NCBI GenBank assembly: GCA_963921825.1
Contig: OY997596.1
Coordinates: 60,338,754-60,402,753 of the forward strand
Reading direction: 5' to 3'
Source: Erodium maritimum
Lineage: Eukaryota > Streptophyta > Magnoliopsida > Geraniales > Geraniaceae
DNA length: 64,000 nucleotides
The notes under the pieces were generated by a model, which saw only the letters and a list, made by a program, of their open reading frames with translations, was not told where the DNA came from and ran no database searches. The first letter of the stretch is position 1; each line of letters starts with the position of its first letter. Position numbers and translations under genes: made by a program. Positions 32,594-44,814 of this stretch are shown here, in pieces.

Positions 32594-35283
32594 ATGCCTT
32601 CCCGTAGAAGAACTCTCCTGAAGGTCATCATTCTCGGCGACAGCGGGTCTGATTTCTGATTTCTCCTCTTCCTTGCTCTCTCTCGCGCTTATCGTTGTGT
32701 GTAATGTGAATTTTTGTGTGTGTACGTGCTTTGGATCTTCGTGATGTGGCGATTTCGAATTCGGCGGATCTTTTGATGTTTTACTGTGAATTGTTTGATA
32801 ACCTAGGGAGTGGATCGTAAATCGTTTGAGAGGTTTACGTGGTTCTTAGTTGAATTTGATTTGGTTGATTGGTTGGTTAGATCGTTGCGGTCCCAATTTG
32901 GGTTGGTTTTTATCCTTGATTCTGGACCTCTAGTTGTTCTAATTTGTGGATTTTGAGGCTAATTGGATTGCTACAGGTTCTGGATTTCAGTTTTGTTGAT
33001 GAATTTTTGGTCTTCCAGTATGTTTCATTTGGGAATTCTGAAGATGTGCCAATTCATAGTTTTGATTGTTTTTGCTTATATGTATCTGGAAATTTAGCTT
33101 GAATGTGTAGTTTTTAAGTTAGTTGAATCTCGATATGTGTATGTGCCTAGAAATTGTTGTGTTGTGTAATCTGTTTATGAACTAGAGTTTTTAGCAAAGC
33201 AAACAGAAAATCGTATTGGAGAGTGATTTAGCTATGCTATTCATCTATATCTCTTATATGCAAAGAAGTTCATTTGGTGCAATTCGTTTATTTATTTGTT
33301 TGTTTTGTAATTTGCAGTGTAGGGAAGACCTCATTGATGAATCAGTATCCTTAATTGCTTGGTGAATGAAATAGATTTCCTCATTCTAATGGATTAAAGA
33401 AAACTAAAGAACGAAGAACCATTTGTTATCAATTGATTAACACAATCTCGGTATACGTATTCTACATTTTGTCAAATTGCGTTCCTTTACTTAATTCTTA
33501 TAGATATGTAAACAAGAAGTTTAGCAATCAATACAAGGCGACTATTGGGGCAGATTTTTTGACGAAGGAAGTGCAGTTCGAGGATAGGTTATTCACCTTA
33601 CAGGTTAGTGACGGAGTTGAGCTATTTCCGTGAGGCATACTTTTTTCTTTATGACAAATGGAAATGTTATCAGGAAATAAAGGCAGGGATGAAAGTGAAG
33701 CAATAACTTTTTCTGAGGCGACTTTGTCATGAAATGTTGAGTCGATATTGATGGATTTTTTTACATGGACTGATGAATAGTGCAAGGCAAATTTAATATA
33801 CTCTTGAGTAATTTTTTGAAGAAAAAGAACTAGAAACCTATTGAGCTTATGTGATGGATAGACAAATACTTCCTGATCCTTCTGTTTTTCTCCTTTATGT
33901 GGGTGCTTAACCCAAATCACACCATTAATTTTAGATTGTTCTTACCATGCCTTATAGCTGATACCATGAATGTTTTTGGCGGTGGCTTCAACTCATTAGC
34001 AACTCGATTTTTTATGCTTAAAGATTGAGTTTACATTCTTGTCTTGGCAGATATGGGATACAGCTGGCCAGGAAAGGTTTCAGAGCCTTGGAGTTGCTTT
34101 TTACCGTGGCGCAGATTGTTGTGTTCTTGTGTATGATGTTAATGTGATGAAATCATTTGAAAACCTTAACAACTGGAGGGAGGAATTCCTTATTCAGGTT
34201 TTCACTCCTTTCTTGTACTTACAAAATTTGTTTCATGATCCAACAAAATTGTTGCGTCGCATGATTATTTAAATAAACTTTTTGCAGGCAAGTCCTTCAG
34301 ATCCGGAGAATTTCCCATTTGTTGTTCTAGGAAACAAGGTTGATGTGGATGGTGGAAACAGTAGGGTGGTGAGTATATATGCCAACTTTGTGTGTGTATG
34401 TACTATCTAATCCAATTTCTTTGCTTCAGTGCTTAGAAGTTAATACATTACCTCTAATGAACTATCCAGGTTTCAGAGAAAAAGGCCCGAGCTTGGTGCG
34501 CCTCAAAGGGAAACATTCCATACTTTGAGACTTCTGCCAAGGAAGGCATTAACGTCGAAGAAGCTTTCAAGGTCATCGCAAAGGATGCCCTGAAGAGTGG
34601 GGAAGAGGAAGAACTGTAAGTTAGAAAGACATGCCATCTTGACTCTTCACAATCCTTCATGCAATTTAGAAATTATATCGTCATCATTAACGAATTCTTA
34701 GGCTTGTGGTTCAAACATTTACCATAGCCTAGTCTAATTACTAACCTAACTTCCACCCACATGCTCCCAAGCAAATGTACCGACTAAGATTCGAACCTCT
34801 GGCCTCATAGAGGTGGGAGAGCTCGCTAACCGCCAGGCCAACCCAAGTGGGCAAAAATAAATAGCGTTAGATACCTTTTGTACCCCTTTTGAATTGGTAG
34901 CACACCTTTAGTACCCCAAAGTTTTATACCATTCAATAAGAGTCCTTACATTTTGGTAAATCTCCTTTAGTACTCCTTATGATTTGGTCACAGATCATTT
35001 AATAATCCTTAGGTATTGGTAACCGATCATTTAATACCCCTTATGAATTGGTCAAAGACCATCAAAATGGCGTAAACCAAATTTTTGTCCAGTGCGCTAC
35101 AAATTTTTAAGGGGTACTAAAGGTAATTAAGTCAAATAAATATGCTAATATATGTTCTGCAAGTGGTTTTAGTTAATAATTTGTGCTGATCACGATAAAT
35201 CTTCCTCCTGATGCAGATACTTACCCGATACCATTGATGTTGGAACCAGCAGTCAGCAAAGGTCGGGTGGATGCGAATGCTGA
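32594..35283 (+). CDS. RABG3: Rab7-type small GTPase (RABG3)
   Basis: Seven exons join in frame to 206 aa, the standard Rab7 length: 32594-32646, 33318-33344, 33504-33603, 34051-34197, 34288-34368, 34470-34615 and 35217-35283. The P-loop GDSGVGKTS spans the first intron, followed by YKATIGADF (switch I), WDTAGQERF (switch II), GNKVD and ETSAKEG. The C-terminus ends CEC, the double-geranylgeranylation signal. In the family, Rab7 (RabG3) directs fusion of late endosomes and autophagosomes with the vacuole at the tonoplast. The start [16 protein letters not shown] is the conserved one. An AATAAA lies at 35316-35321. A SINE and a MITE sit together in the last intron. Confidence 0.95.
34690..34850 (-). 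mobile_element. tRNA-derived SINE (Rab7 intron 6)
   Basis: The complement reads TTGGCCTGGCGGTTAGCGAG, a box A-like start, and 40 bp further GGTTCGAATC, a perfect box B of a tRNA-type pol III promoter. This arrangement (box A, spacer, box B, then a tail unlike tRNA) is the mark of plant SINEs. It does not fold as an intact tRNA. The family B MITE is inserted directly behind its 5' end. Confidence 0.7.
34864..35133. mobile_element. MITE family B, copy 3 (Rab7 intron 6)
   Basis: Ends GCGTTAGATACCTTTTGTACC and GGTACTAAAGGTAATTAAGTC are inverted matches. An exact 9-bp duplication AAATAAATA lies at 34855-34863 and 35134-35142. The interior repeats TATTGGTA/AATTGGTCA motifs as in copy 62418-62672. 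Confidence 0.85.
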
Positions 35284-35590
35284 AAATAATATTTACCCGA
35301 TCATTTCTCAGTAACAATAAAAGTGTTAGCAGGAAACAATTTGGTCCTGTTTGTTCTGTTCACTTGGCTTGGTAGAGGCTAGACTGTAAATTACCGTATT
35401 TGTGTGAGAAAGACATGGACCCTTCAAGTTTGTACCTTTTTGTGTAATTACTACTACATATCATTGGCATTTCGATTTCTTACCAGACACTGCCCTATTG
35501 TGCTGGCAGAGTTCTGTTTTGATTCACTTGCGTCGGGTTAATTGACTTGGAACAATTTGAAGGTTTGTTTTCTGTACCAATTCTATATTG

Positions 35591-35748
35591 GAGCACCTGC
35601 AATGCAGGGCGAATCGGCGAAAAATAGAGTTTTTAATGACTCATCGTCTTGCGGGCGAAAGATTTATTGTCCCGCTCGAATCGCTCACCATGTGGTCATT
35701 TGCAACGCGACATGTGGAGGCGATTAGCGTTGGAAATGTTCTTACATA
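35591..35748. mobile_element. Short MITE of the GAGCAC/GTTCTTA class
   Basis: Left end GGAGCACCTGCAATGCAGG and right end GCGTTGGAAATGTTCTTA are weak inverted matches typical of widespread plant MITEs (GAGCA-tail class). The body has several GCGA words in both orientations. It is just 3' of the Rab7 gene. The family was not proven. Confidence 0.45.
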
Positions 35749-36905
35749 TCTCGCTAGAGTTCAACTCGGGTATGGACTATAGTCCAACTAGATTACAATA
35801 ATCGATTTCGAATCTAACTTTACTCATTCTTTTTAAATTCCATTACGATGATGGTAGATTTAAGGAATCATAATAAAATATTATGCAAACTATTAAGCTA
35901 GTTCAAATGGGGGTTGACCTTGTGATACCATATAATCCAGCTTCAAGTTATGATATCGAGTGTGAATTGTTTGAATGCATTATAAAATACAGCTTTGCAA
36001 AATGTTTTTTTCGTCAGAAATAGATTAAAACATGAAAATTGACCCGATGGGTAAAAGTGAACTTCTCACCTCTTTGAAGAGCCTAAATTTTTTGTCGGAG
36101 AGAAATAAATTTACTACGAAACAATAAATACAAAAGAGAAGAATCCAACAACTGAGAGAGCAAGGTCTATAACAAAAGCCAAAAATACTGCATCATTAAA
36201 GAACCAAGATAATGTGACCCCGATAAGAATAGGAACCCCGTTACTATAGTGAGTGCCATAAATTCTCAGCAAACTTTGCTATAGTGTGGATAATGCTCTC
36301 CCCCGTATGTCTATCGATCAGTGAAGAGGAGAACCCCAAATAAATATCCAGCTCGGGAAGGATATCGCCAATATCAACCCGCAAAGGCGGTGCAAATCGA
36401 TCACGAAGAGAAATTCCGATAGGTCACCAACCAGATATGACATTGTTATAGTAATGTTGATAGTCATTTTGGTTTGGTTGGTATCATACACTCTTATTCC
36501 CACCGAACTTGGAGTCTGTAAAGGAAACCTCCCCATCCTTGTTTTTTTTTTTTTTTTGCAATTCCACACCTTTAGATTCACTTCTAAGGTATATTTAGGC
36601 AGCAACTTATGACAATAACTAAACAAGAGATTAAAACTACTACCATACAAAAGATACACACCCTCTGAAAATGTCACACTGATCAAGTGAAGTAGACATA
36701 GATGTGAACAAATTACCAACATATCAATACACCCCCCTAAGGTTCTAACGGAGTTCAAAAGAAGCAAGCACACCATTATATCAACACCCCCAAAAGATCT
36801 CATGCAACTATCAATAGCATGAACTAGTAAATACTCACATTTCAGAACCGGTCACAGTGTCTCGACCTATTCGGTTTAGGGTGTCATTGACCTTACTGGC
36901 ACCAC

Positions 36906-39900
36906 CTAACGGGTTTGAAAGGGCCCCACGGGTCTTGAAAGAGGTGGTTTTGGGGAACTCATAGGGGGTCTCGGGACCGAGTTTGCGAAGTTTGATGCAG
37001 TTTTTTCTGTAGGCATTGTTGGTCTTGATGAGGAAGCGGGTAAGCCAAGTCGAGCTGCTATTATCTGTGCACGTTCCTGGAAAAGCTTCTGCCTTGACCT
37101 GTCCATTTGCTCTCGTACCCTTATCATCACATTTTCCATCTCACTGAAAAATCCTAACTTTGTTTCCAACTTGCGCAGCTGCAAATAACAAAAAATGTCT
37201 GCTAGTGAAGAATTTGCAAGTAAATAATGGAGAAATCGAAAGTAATAATGGTAAATTGTATATAACTACCTTTTCCATGTGCCACCATCCTACAAAATAG
37301 ATGGAAACCAATTTTTTTTTTCAACACATGACTTACACGTGATTGTGAATTTCAAAATATCTCAAAACTACTCACACTTTGCTTCTCCGATTTCAATTTG
37401 ATTCTGTTCTTGAAATCATCCATGAAATCAAATTGAAATAGGAAGATCAAAGGATGGGAATGAGTAGTTTTGATATATTATAACAAAGTTAACACACGTA
37501 TAAGTGACGATTTAAAAAAAGTTCATGGTTTTTGTCTATTTTGTACGATTGTGACGCGTGAAAACTCATAGAGGCAGTCATGAGTCTGTGTAAAGTTTAC
37601 TATGTGGGCGTGTTTGAGGGCCATAGAGGTAGTTATGTACAATTAACCCAAGAAAAAATTAGTTACCTGCTTCTCGATCAATGATGCAGCAAGTTCTTTA
37701 ATTTGTTCTTCTTCCTGGGTTGCCAAGAACTTTGCCTTCACTGCAGCTGCTGAGAGTGCAGATACTGCAGCACGCTTTAATTTATCAATATCCTTATCAT
37801 CTTTTTTCTGCACAGAGTCGATCTTCTCTTCCTTATCCTTGCTCTTCTCCTTTTCATTTTCTTTGTTCTCACTCTTCTCTTCTTTTTCCCCACCTGTAAC
37901 AAAAAGATATTATAGGAGATCAGATCACAATAATATAAGAGTTAGTGTTCTGCAGTTAGCAAATTCAAATTGATACAAGTTTTTTTTTACTGAATCTCTA
38001 TTAAGTGGACAAAACCCCAAGAAAATTCAATTCGTTCTCACCGGGATTCAATTTCTATCTTTGCAAATCTTTTCTCACAACCCATTTATCCTAAATCTCG
38101 TATAACAGATATAGATTTATCAATTAACATAGGGATAATTGCAAAAACTAGCAACTATGAGCGTTTCGCAAATACTATCGGCGAACTTTTTTTTTTTTGC
38201 AAATAACGTCCCCCAACAATTTCCCGCTAGCAAATACGTTATCTGTAACAGAAACTAGTCATGTGACTTCAACTTTTTTGGGAATGACAGTTTTCCCCAT
38301 TACATTATACGTGTTTTGCAATTTGTACCCTCATGTATACATGTTTAGTAATTTGGGTACCTTGTGTATACACTTTTGCGTGGTTCCTTTCGACTTTTTT
38401 TGCAATTTTTTTAAACCCTGTTAGTTGATTTGCAGACGGAAATTAGTTGGGGGTGTCATTCGCAAAAAAAAAGGTTCAGCGATAGTATTTGCAAAACGCG
38501 CATAGTTCACCGTAAGTTTTTGCAACTGCCCCATTAACATATGGTTCCATACTAATTTAGTTTCTAGTTAACAGGAAATTTTGGAGACATACGTACCTGT
38601 CCTGTTTTCATCAACTAAATTCGCCGTGACTGATTGCTGGTCATTAGTTTTTGTTGAAGATAGAGAACCGGACATCATGTCTACATTCTCTGGTTCTCCA
38701 ATTGGCTCTGATTTAATATGTTGTTCAGGCTCATTCTTTTCTGAAGGCATTGTTTCAGATGGCGTGTCTTCACCATCCTTTGAAACCATTTCTACATCCT
38801 TAGGCGCCTCTGCAGAATGGCAAGGATCTACCGCTGAAGTCTGATCTTCTGGATTCATTGCAGAACTTGGTGGAAGATCCAACTGGGAAGCTACATCATC
38901 TGATTTCTTTGAAGAACTTGGTGGGTGGTCTTTTGCTGTCTCTGATTTATCAGATTCAATCAAGTTACATGAACTATCCTCACTCGCACCATTTAATTTG
39001 TCACCGCTTGATGATTCCGTCTTTGCTTGAACCAAATCTTCGTTCTTTTTGTTTTGAGCATCTTTACCAACCATTACAGTGACATCACTGCAAATTTATT
39101 GCAGAATTAGTCGTATTATGATTGACTGTAACAGAAACATGAACTCCAGATTCTCTCACATACCTCACACAACCACTCGGTTCTCTTTCATCATCTGGTG
39201 GACCTTCCAAGATAAAACAATGCCTGAGAGCTAGTTGCAGGCCAGAAGATGTGCCGGATATGGATTTCAAGGAGCCAAGGACTGATGCAGTAGCAATATC
39301 AGGGTCAACTAACCGTGCCAGGTAAACTGCCTGTAAAGTGTAAACAGAACAACCATAAGCACCGAAAAATTAGCATTAGTTTTGAAGGCAAGAGATTCCC
39401 GATTTCATGTAAGCTTTGCATTTTAAGTGTAACACTATACTACTCTAACTTTTATGTAATCTTTAACTGAAGGTGTAATTAAATGGTACTCCAGAGTAGT
39501 GAGGTGTTACACTTTGAAATTCAGGGTAGCAACTGGTAAAACATGCATAGTTCAGGGTAGTGAACTGTCATTTCCCCTATTATGTACTCAGATAAATGCT
39601 TGATGACAACAGTTCAACAACTGACGCCATCACCTATGCCAACAATTGAAAGCATCCATACAAACAAACAAGCCTCTACTTACCAGTGCCATGACAGGAT
39701 TTCCCACATCAGCGAATGAAAGTGGGCCTTCAGGTGTTGGATGACCAACAGCTTCAAAAGCATCTCGTAGAGCCTTCAGTGCACAATTTTCACCAACATC
39801 CTCAACAACTTTCACTTCTTTGGTATCGTCTTGTTTCAAAATTTCAAGACAAGGCTTCACTTGACTTCCATCATCTAATTTTGAAGTTTCCTGATCAGCT

Positions 39901-42900
39901 TTTACTTCATTTGTGTCTTCTGGTTTCGAAGTTTCCGTCGCTGATGTCTGAGACTGACCCTCAGCATCACTGGTTTTCAACTCTGTTGCTTCAGGGACAT
40001 CTTTAGGGACAGATGACTCAGTATTGGTTAAAGCAGTATCCGCTTGTTCCTTGGAATTGGCGTCTGTATCATCATCCAAATCGAGAAAGGCATCTTCAAT
40101 TGGCATTTGAACAAAATGCAGTATGCATTGAGCTTTGGTTTTTGTGGCAACATGTTCTGCAATCTCATTCCAATTCTCTTTATAAAGTTCTAATGCTTCA
40201 AGAAGAAGGAGAGTCTCCTGATCTGTCCAATTTCCACCATTTACACCAGGAAGCTCAGCAGGTTCCATGAGAATGAAGTCTGATGAAGACATATTGGAAT
40301 CGAACTTCCCATTACTAAAGCAATCACTACATAAGTCAAAATCTGCCTGTCAAATAAAATTGTAATCAGTATGAGAGCCTACTTCATCAAACAGACATGA
40401 TTTAAGGTATGCATAAAGATATCAGTGACGCTCTTATTCTTGTTGCTAATATCGTGTGTAGTTGTCCATACCAACTCACTATACATCTGTTCCCAGCAAT
40501 TGGTTTGATGCTGAAATAACTCGCGTGGAAAATTATGAAACAAAACTGATTCTTAAAATCCTATGAAAATTGTGGGAAAAAATACAAGCCAAAAATCACT
40601 GTCATGAGTTTAGATGTCCGTGAATGTGTTTTTCCATTTCATGTATAGAAGGGAAGAGTTCTGATGAAAGAGCTAACCATATTCTTATGAAAAACATTCA
40701 GTTTCTATTAAAAATTAATGTCCCTATCTTACTTAATTGCGCAAGAATCACTAAAAAGAACAGACTAGTCTTGTCTGTAACAAACTTTGCTAAAAAGTAC
40801 AATAATTCCTTCTTTTATCTCTGGTCAGTAATTTAACTGTGAAGGACTGTGCAGTACAGAAAAACACCAAAACAAGAACACGTAACAAGCAACATCTACG
40901 AGGTAATGCAAATTTATCTATGACTAAAACCCCATTCATTACTAGAATTGGCTTCACATACACAATTAGCATTGCACATAATTGGAACTGTAAACCCGCA
41001 TAGTAGTTACGAAGAATTATGTCAACTCAATACAGATTAAACAATACGATGCATATTCAAACTTTTAAACTAAGATGAGAACCTAACATTTGTTTGAACC
41101 CAACCAACCTTCTTTAACACATGAACCAAAATCCAGGTGCAACTACTTATCATTGAGAACATAATTTTTTTTATCAACAACTAACCTGCGTCTGGCAATG
41201 ATAGCGCTTGCGAGAGCAATCAGCTGAACAAGAATTGCAATGGTACTCAACAGAGGGCCCCTCAGGACCAGCCAGCTCTTCAGCAATAGCAGAATCAGGA
41301 AACAACCCAGCAGCCATGGCGGGTGTTGTTGTGTTAGTTTTCAAAAGAGCAGGAGGTCTCAATTTTTGTACTTCAAAGCGATATAAATTTTCAATTGAAG
41401 TATCCTTTTCTTCTTCCTTGTGGCTATCAACACTGGCAGAAGTAGAATCTTTTGGTAATACAGGATGAAAGTTAATCAACCCCCAGTAATCCAAAAACTC
41501 CATTACTTCTTGCCGTGCCTCCAAGTCTCCAATTTCAAGCTCCGACAAGTCTTTCAACTCAATCAGAGTGTTCGGATCTGCATGGAACTTCTTCACAATC
41601 CAGTTACGTATCTCCATGTACATATCAGAAGTTCGAGTCTTTGATTTTCCATTGAAGAAAGAAGGCAATGTCAACTCCTCAATGGGATGAGGTTTTGTCC
41701 ATGAAAACCACCCTGCAGGCCAGAATCAGGAAATGCATAAATAAAAGCAAATATGCCCTGTCTCACATACATCATAGTAAAATGATCTTTTAACCAAACT
41801 TTAACCCAGAAAAATAAATCTGAAAATCAATGGTCCATTAGATTAATAAGAAATTATAGGAATAACAATAGGTGTTAGAGTTCAGTTTAATTGAGTTACA
41901 AGTATTTCCTATTCCCAATTTAGTTTGGTTTCCTATGTTGCTTAATATTAGTATTTCTTATATAGTATAGAGATAATCCCTAACATCAAAGAACCATCAA
42001 TAATATTTTTGTATTTTACAATAGGAAAGGAAAATAAAAATAAATTTATACTTATCTAACTTCACTTAAGGGTATTATTACTTACTCTTTAATGACAAAT
42101 ATCCACATTCTCATTTCAAAAAGAAAAAAACTTTTTTTCTTTCCAAAACTAATTTTCCACTTTCCCATTTTTGTAGAAACTAAGGATAAGTTATTTAGTA
42201 ATGGATTTTCTCACATATACCCCTATATGCTTTAACAAACTAAAGGAAATTAACTTATCTTAGGAAAGTGAACACTTAATTTATTTTAGTAACATAGATA
42301 GAAATGCTAGCAAAGCAATCAACACAAAGTAACAACTTGGACATCTAAATTTGTTTTACAGATGCTAAGAGTCTTGTTAAATCATCATTTCACAGAGTCT
42401 TAATTTTTCACTAATTAAGCAAAACAATAGAACTTAATTGTTTGAATAATAAAACAGCGCATAATCAATTTTTATTTTCTCAGAAGCCAAACATTCAGGT
42501 GAAGAGACATCAACAACTCACCACAATGGCAAGGAACAATGTGGGAATTCGAATCTCGAGATCTAACAGCTTCAACTTCAGCTTCAATTGAGGCCTCCAG
42601 AGCCTCCCATTCTCGGCTAGCTTTGCTCAGCTCCTCCGCCCTAGCCGCCTCCTCCGGCTTCGCGGAGGCTGCCGGAGAGGCAATCGCACCTCCAATCGCC
42701 GCCGCGAGGTTGCTGGGGCCCTGGCGAGCTCTGGTCAAGGGGCCGTTGTGGATCGGAGGGTTGGAATTCAAACCCTTGTCTCGAGTGATGCGTTTCGAAG
42801 GCGCGGACGAAGCTCCCAGGGGGATGAAGTTGCTGGATTTCCGCTTATTCCCACCGGCACGGCGCCGAGACGGGGGCGGCTCGGACGCCGGGGAGTCTCC

Positions 42901-42957
42901 TCCGGCGATCGAGCTCGACGACGGTAGGGTTCCGGTGTCCCGGCGCTTCTCCTCCAT
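36906..42957 (-). CDS. SWI3D: SWI/SNF chromatin-remodelling subunit SWI3D
   Basis: Seven exons on the minus strand join in frame to 927 aa: 42957-42522, 41712-41186, 40346-39684, 39330-39164, 39087-38597, 37893-37667 and 37178-36906. Domains in order: SWIRM from [18 protein letters not shown] (about 148-232), a ZZ zinc finger with [10 protein letters not shown] and DLCSDCF (about 300-345), and a SANT domain [20 protein letters not shown] (about 360-410). An acidic low-complexity region follows (exons 3 and 5, Glu/Ser/Thr/Asp), then a C-terminal coiled coil with [15 protein letters not shown] and IIAARLG. SWI3 proteins are scaffold subunits of the nuclear BRM/SYD remodellers. The ZZ finger marks the D class. 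Length is near the Arabidopsis protein. Introns 5 and 6 carry MITEs. Confidence 0.94.
37249..37649. mobile_element. MITE family G, copy 2 (SWI3D intron 6)
   Basis: The ends TGGTAAATTGTATATAACTACC and GGTAGTTATGTACAATTAACCC are inverted matches. The central part has the family G palindrome around GATTCTGTTCTTGAAATCATCC. It resembles the HY2 intron 6 element (20139-20523) in both arms and middle. No exact duplication was found. Confidence 0.7.
38132..38532. mobile_element. MITE family A, copy 2 (SWI3D intron 5)
   Basis: A 401-bp element, the same length as copy 1 in CAP intron 9. Ends GGGATAATTGCAAAAACTA and TTTTTGCAACTGCCCC are inverted. An exact 9-bp duplication ATTAACATA lies at 38123-38131 and 38533-38541. 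Sequence is highly similar to copy 1 through the TAGTCATGTGACTTCAACTT region. Confidence 0.9.
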
Positions 42958-43454
42958 CGAAGGGCTGAGGGTTTGGTACCGCGGTGAGGTTTCGGTGTGA
43001 ATCTCTCCGTTTCGCTGTTGAAAAAATGTGTGTTTTGTTGTTTCCACCATTTGGGCGAAAATGAACCGTCCTTGGTGTTTTTCCATAACACGGTTAACGG
43101 TCCGTCTATTTTTAGACGGATTTTTATGGTTTTTGACATTTAACTTTTGGGACGATGTGATTTGAATGATAAAATTGTCAATAGTTGTTTTGTGAGCTAT
43201 AAAGTCGGGGCGTAGTTGTTTTGTGGCGTTTTCCCAACAATAAATTAATAAAATGTAAATTAACAAATAATTCAATCTCTCTGCAATGTTGTTAGGGTTT
43301 TCTGAAGTCCTTTGTTTCCTCGCCACCACGTGATCATGTCGGCATCTCTCCCTCTTTCAACGCTCTTTTCTTTCTCTTGGCATCGTCCTGGCGCCTTACC
43401 ACTGTCTGATCCTTGTGACGGTACGCTCACCATGAAGGTTTGCTTCATTTTCTT

Positions 43455-44665
43455 TTATCTTTTTTATCAGAAAAAGTTAATGCATTAAGAAATGGTGTGG
43501 GTTCCGGGAAGGAAATCACAGACAACCAATCCAACAACAACACCCAACAAAGGGACAAAGGTTTGTAAGGCCGATAAAGGCAAGGAAACAAGAAAAAAGA
43601 AGGAAGATGTCAAGTAGGCTGAGAAGTAGTGACAGTCGGCAGAACCATCCAGGAAGTAGGAGACGAAGCTTGCTTTTCCGCCTGCGTCAAAGTAAGAGCT
43701 CCAAATTGGATACTCCTTAGAATGATAGTCGGATCGGGGATCGAAGCTCCGTAGAAAATCCTTGCATTCCGAGCTACCCTAAGAAACCATAAGCCCAAAA
43801 AGTTGAGACGAGCCCAAGACTTGCGTAGCCGGTGCACTACACAGATTGAAGGCCAAAAAGAGATTAATAAAGCTGGAGACGAGGGGAGAGCTGAAGAAAC
43901 CCCCCATAATTGGAGAACCAAAGACCACACTTGTCAAACCCACCCGTAAGTAATGAGGAGATGAAAGGTGTCCTTAATATGTCTACCACACATGAGACAC
44001 ATCCAGAGACCCACCGAGGTTGGGAAACCTCTAGCCACCAAGAAATATCTAGTTGGGATGGGCTTGAGAGCGACAAATCAAGAAAAAAATTGGTACTTAG
44101 GCGGAGCCGCACTTTTCCAAATGACAGAAGCCCAGCTGACTAAGTCCAACTTCCTAGCGCTAGAAAAAGCACCAAAAGCTCTCGAAGACGAGAATCTAGA
44201 GACCAGGACAGCATATCCGAGCGGGAAAGGTCAAGATCGATGCCCGAAAAAAGGCACGGAGGCCTTCTAAACTGATGAGCTCTCTATCTAAGAGAAGACG
44301 TCTAAAAGTGAAGTTCCAACCACTGCTTGTCTTAAAATGAATAAACGGCTAACCTTGTTTTACAATAAATCTAAAAAGACGGGGGGAACAAAGTCGAATG
44401 AGGAACATTTGTGATCCAAGCATCTTCCCAAAAACAGATGAAACATCCTGACCCTAACACCCATCAAACCTTGATTGGGCTAAAAATCTCAAGAAAACGA
44501 GGATCTTGAGCCAATTGAACAATATGTCGAAGAACCAAATATGAGGATTGATGAGCAAACAGGATACATAAGAGATTCCACTCGGACTCAATCCATTTGT
44601 GACGAGCACACAACACCCTCCTCCATAAAGGAAGTTCGATCCGTGGCGAACCGGCACCACCACTT
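43455..44665 (-). mobile_element. Degenerate LINE fragment with zf-RVT domain
   Basis: On the minus strand, frames from about 44130 down to 43730 give YQFF and LVARGFP-like text, then CLMCGRHIKDTFHLLI and, after a frameshift, VWSLVLQLWGV and ARNARIF. This order matches the zf-RVT domain found after the reverse transcriptase of plant LINEs. The plus-strand left border CTTTTTTATCAG is the complement of a LINE tail (CTGATAAAAAAG). Stops and frameshifts make it inactive. The 5' limit is uncertain. It lies upstream of SWI3D, directly behind a possible orphan exon (see findings). Confidence 0.7.
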
Positions 44666-44669
44666 CAAG

Positions 44670-44812
44670 AGCAAGCTCTTATAAAAAGTTTGATGGTGTT
44701 CACTTGCATTGTCACGCTTTCTGATTTGTTCGCGTTGTATTCGGTTTTAGATTTGTCTCCCCCAATCCCATTTCTCAATTCAATAAAACCGTTATTTTTT
44801 ATGATGAAAAAA
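44670..44812 (+). mobile_element. 3' end of a second LINE (plus strand)
   Basis: The segment ends in TTTTTTATGATGAAAAAAAA, the pattern of plant LINE tails, preceded by CAATTCAATAAAACCG. It abuts the minus-strand LINE at 43455-44665. Its length is too small to show coding parts, so it is a short 5'-truncated copy. No flanking duplication was found. Confidence 0.4.
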
Positions 44813-44814
44813 AA

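Noticed and set aside
34690..34850. tRNA gene
   Set aside because: Box A and box B are present but the rest does not fold as a tRNA; better explained as a SINE.
42539..43000. 153-residue plus-strand ORF opposite SWI3D exon 1
   Set aside because: Antisense shadow of the real SWI3D start exon.
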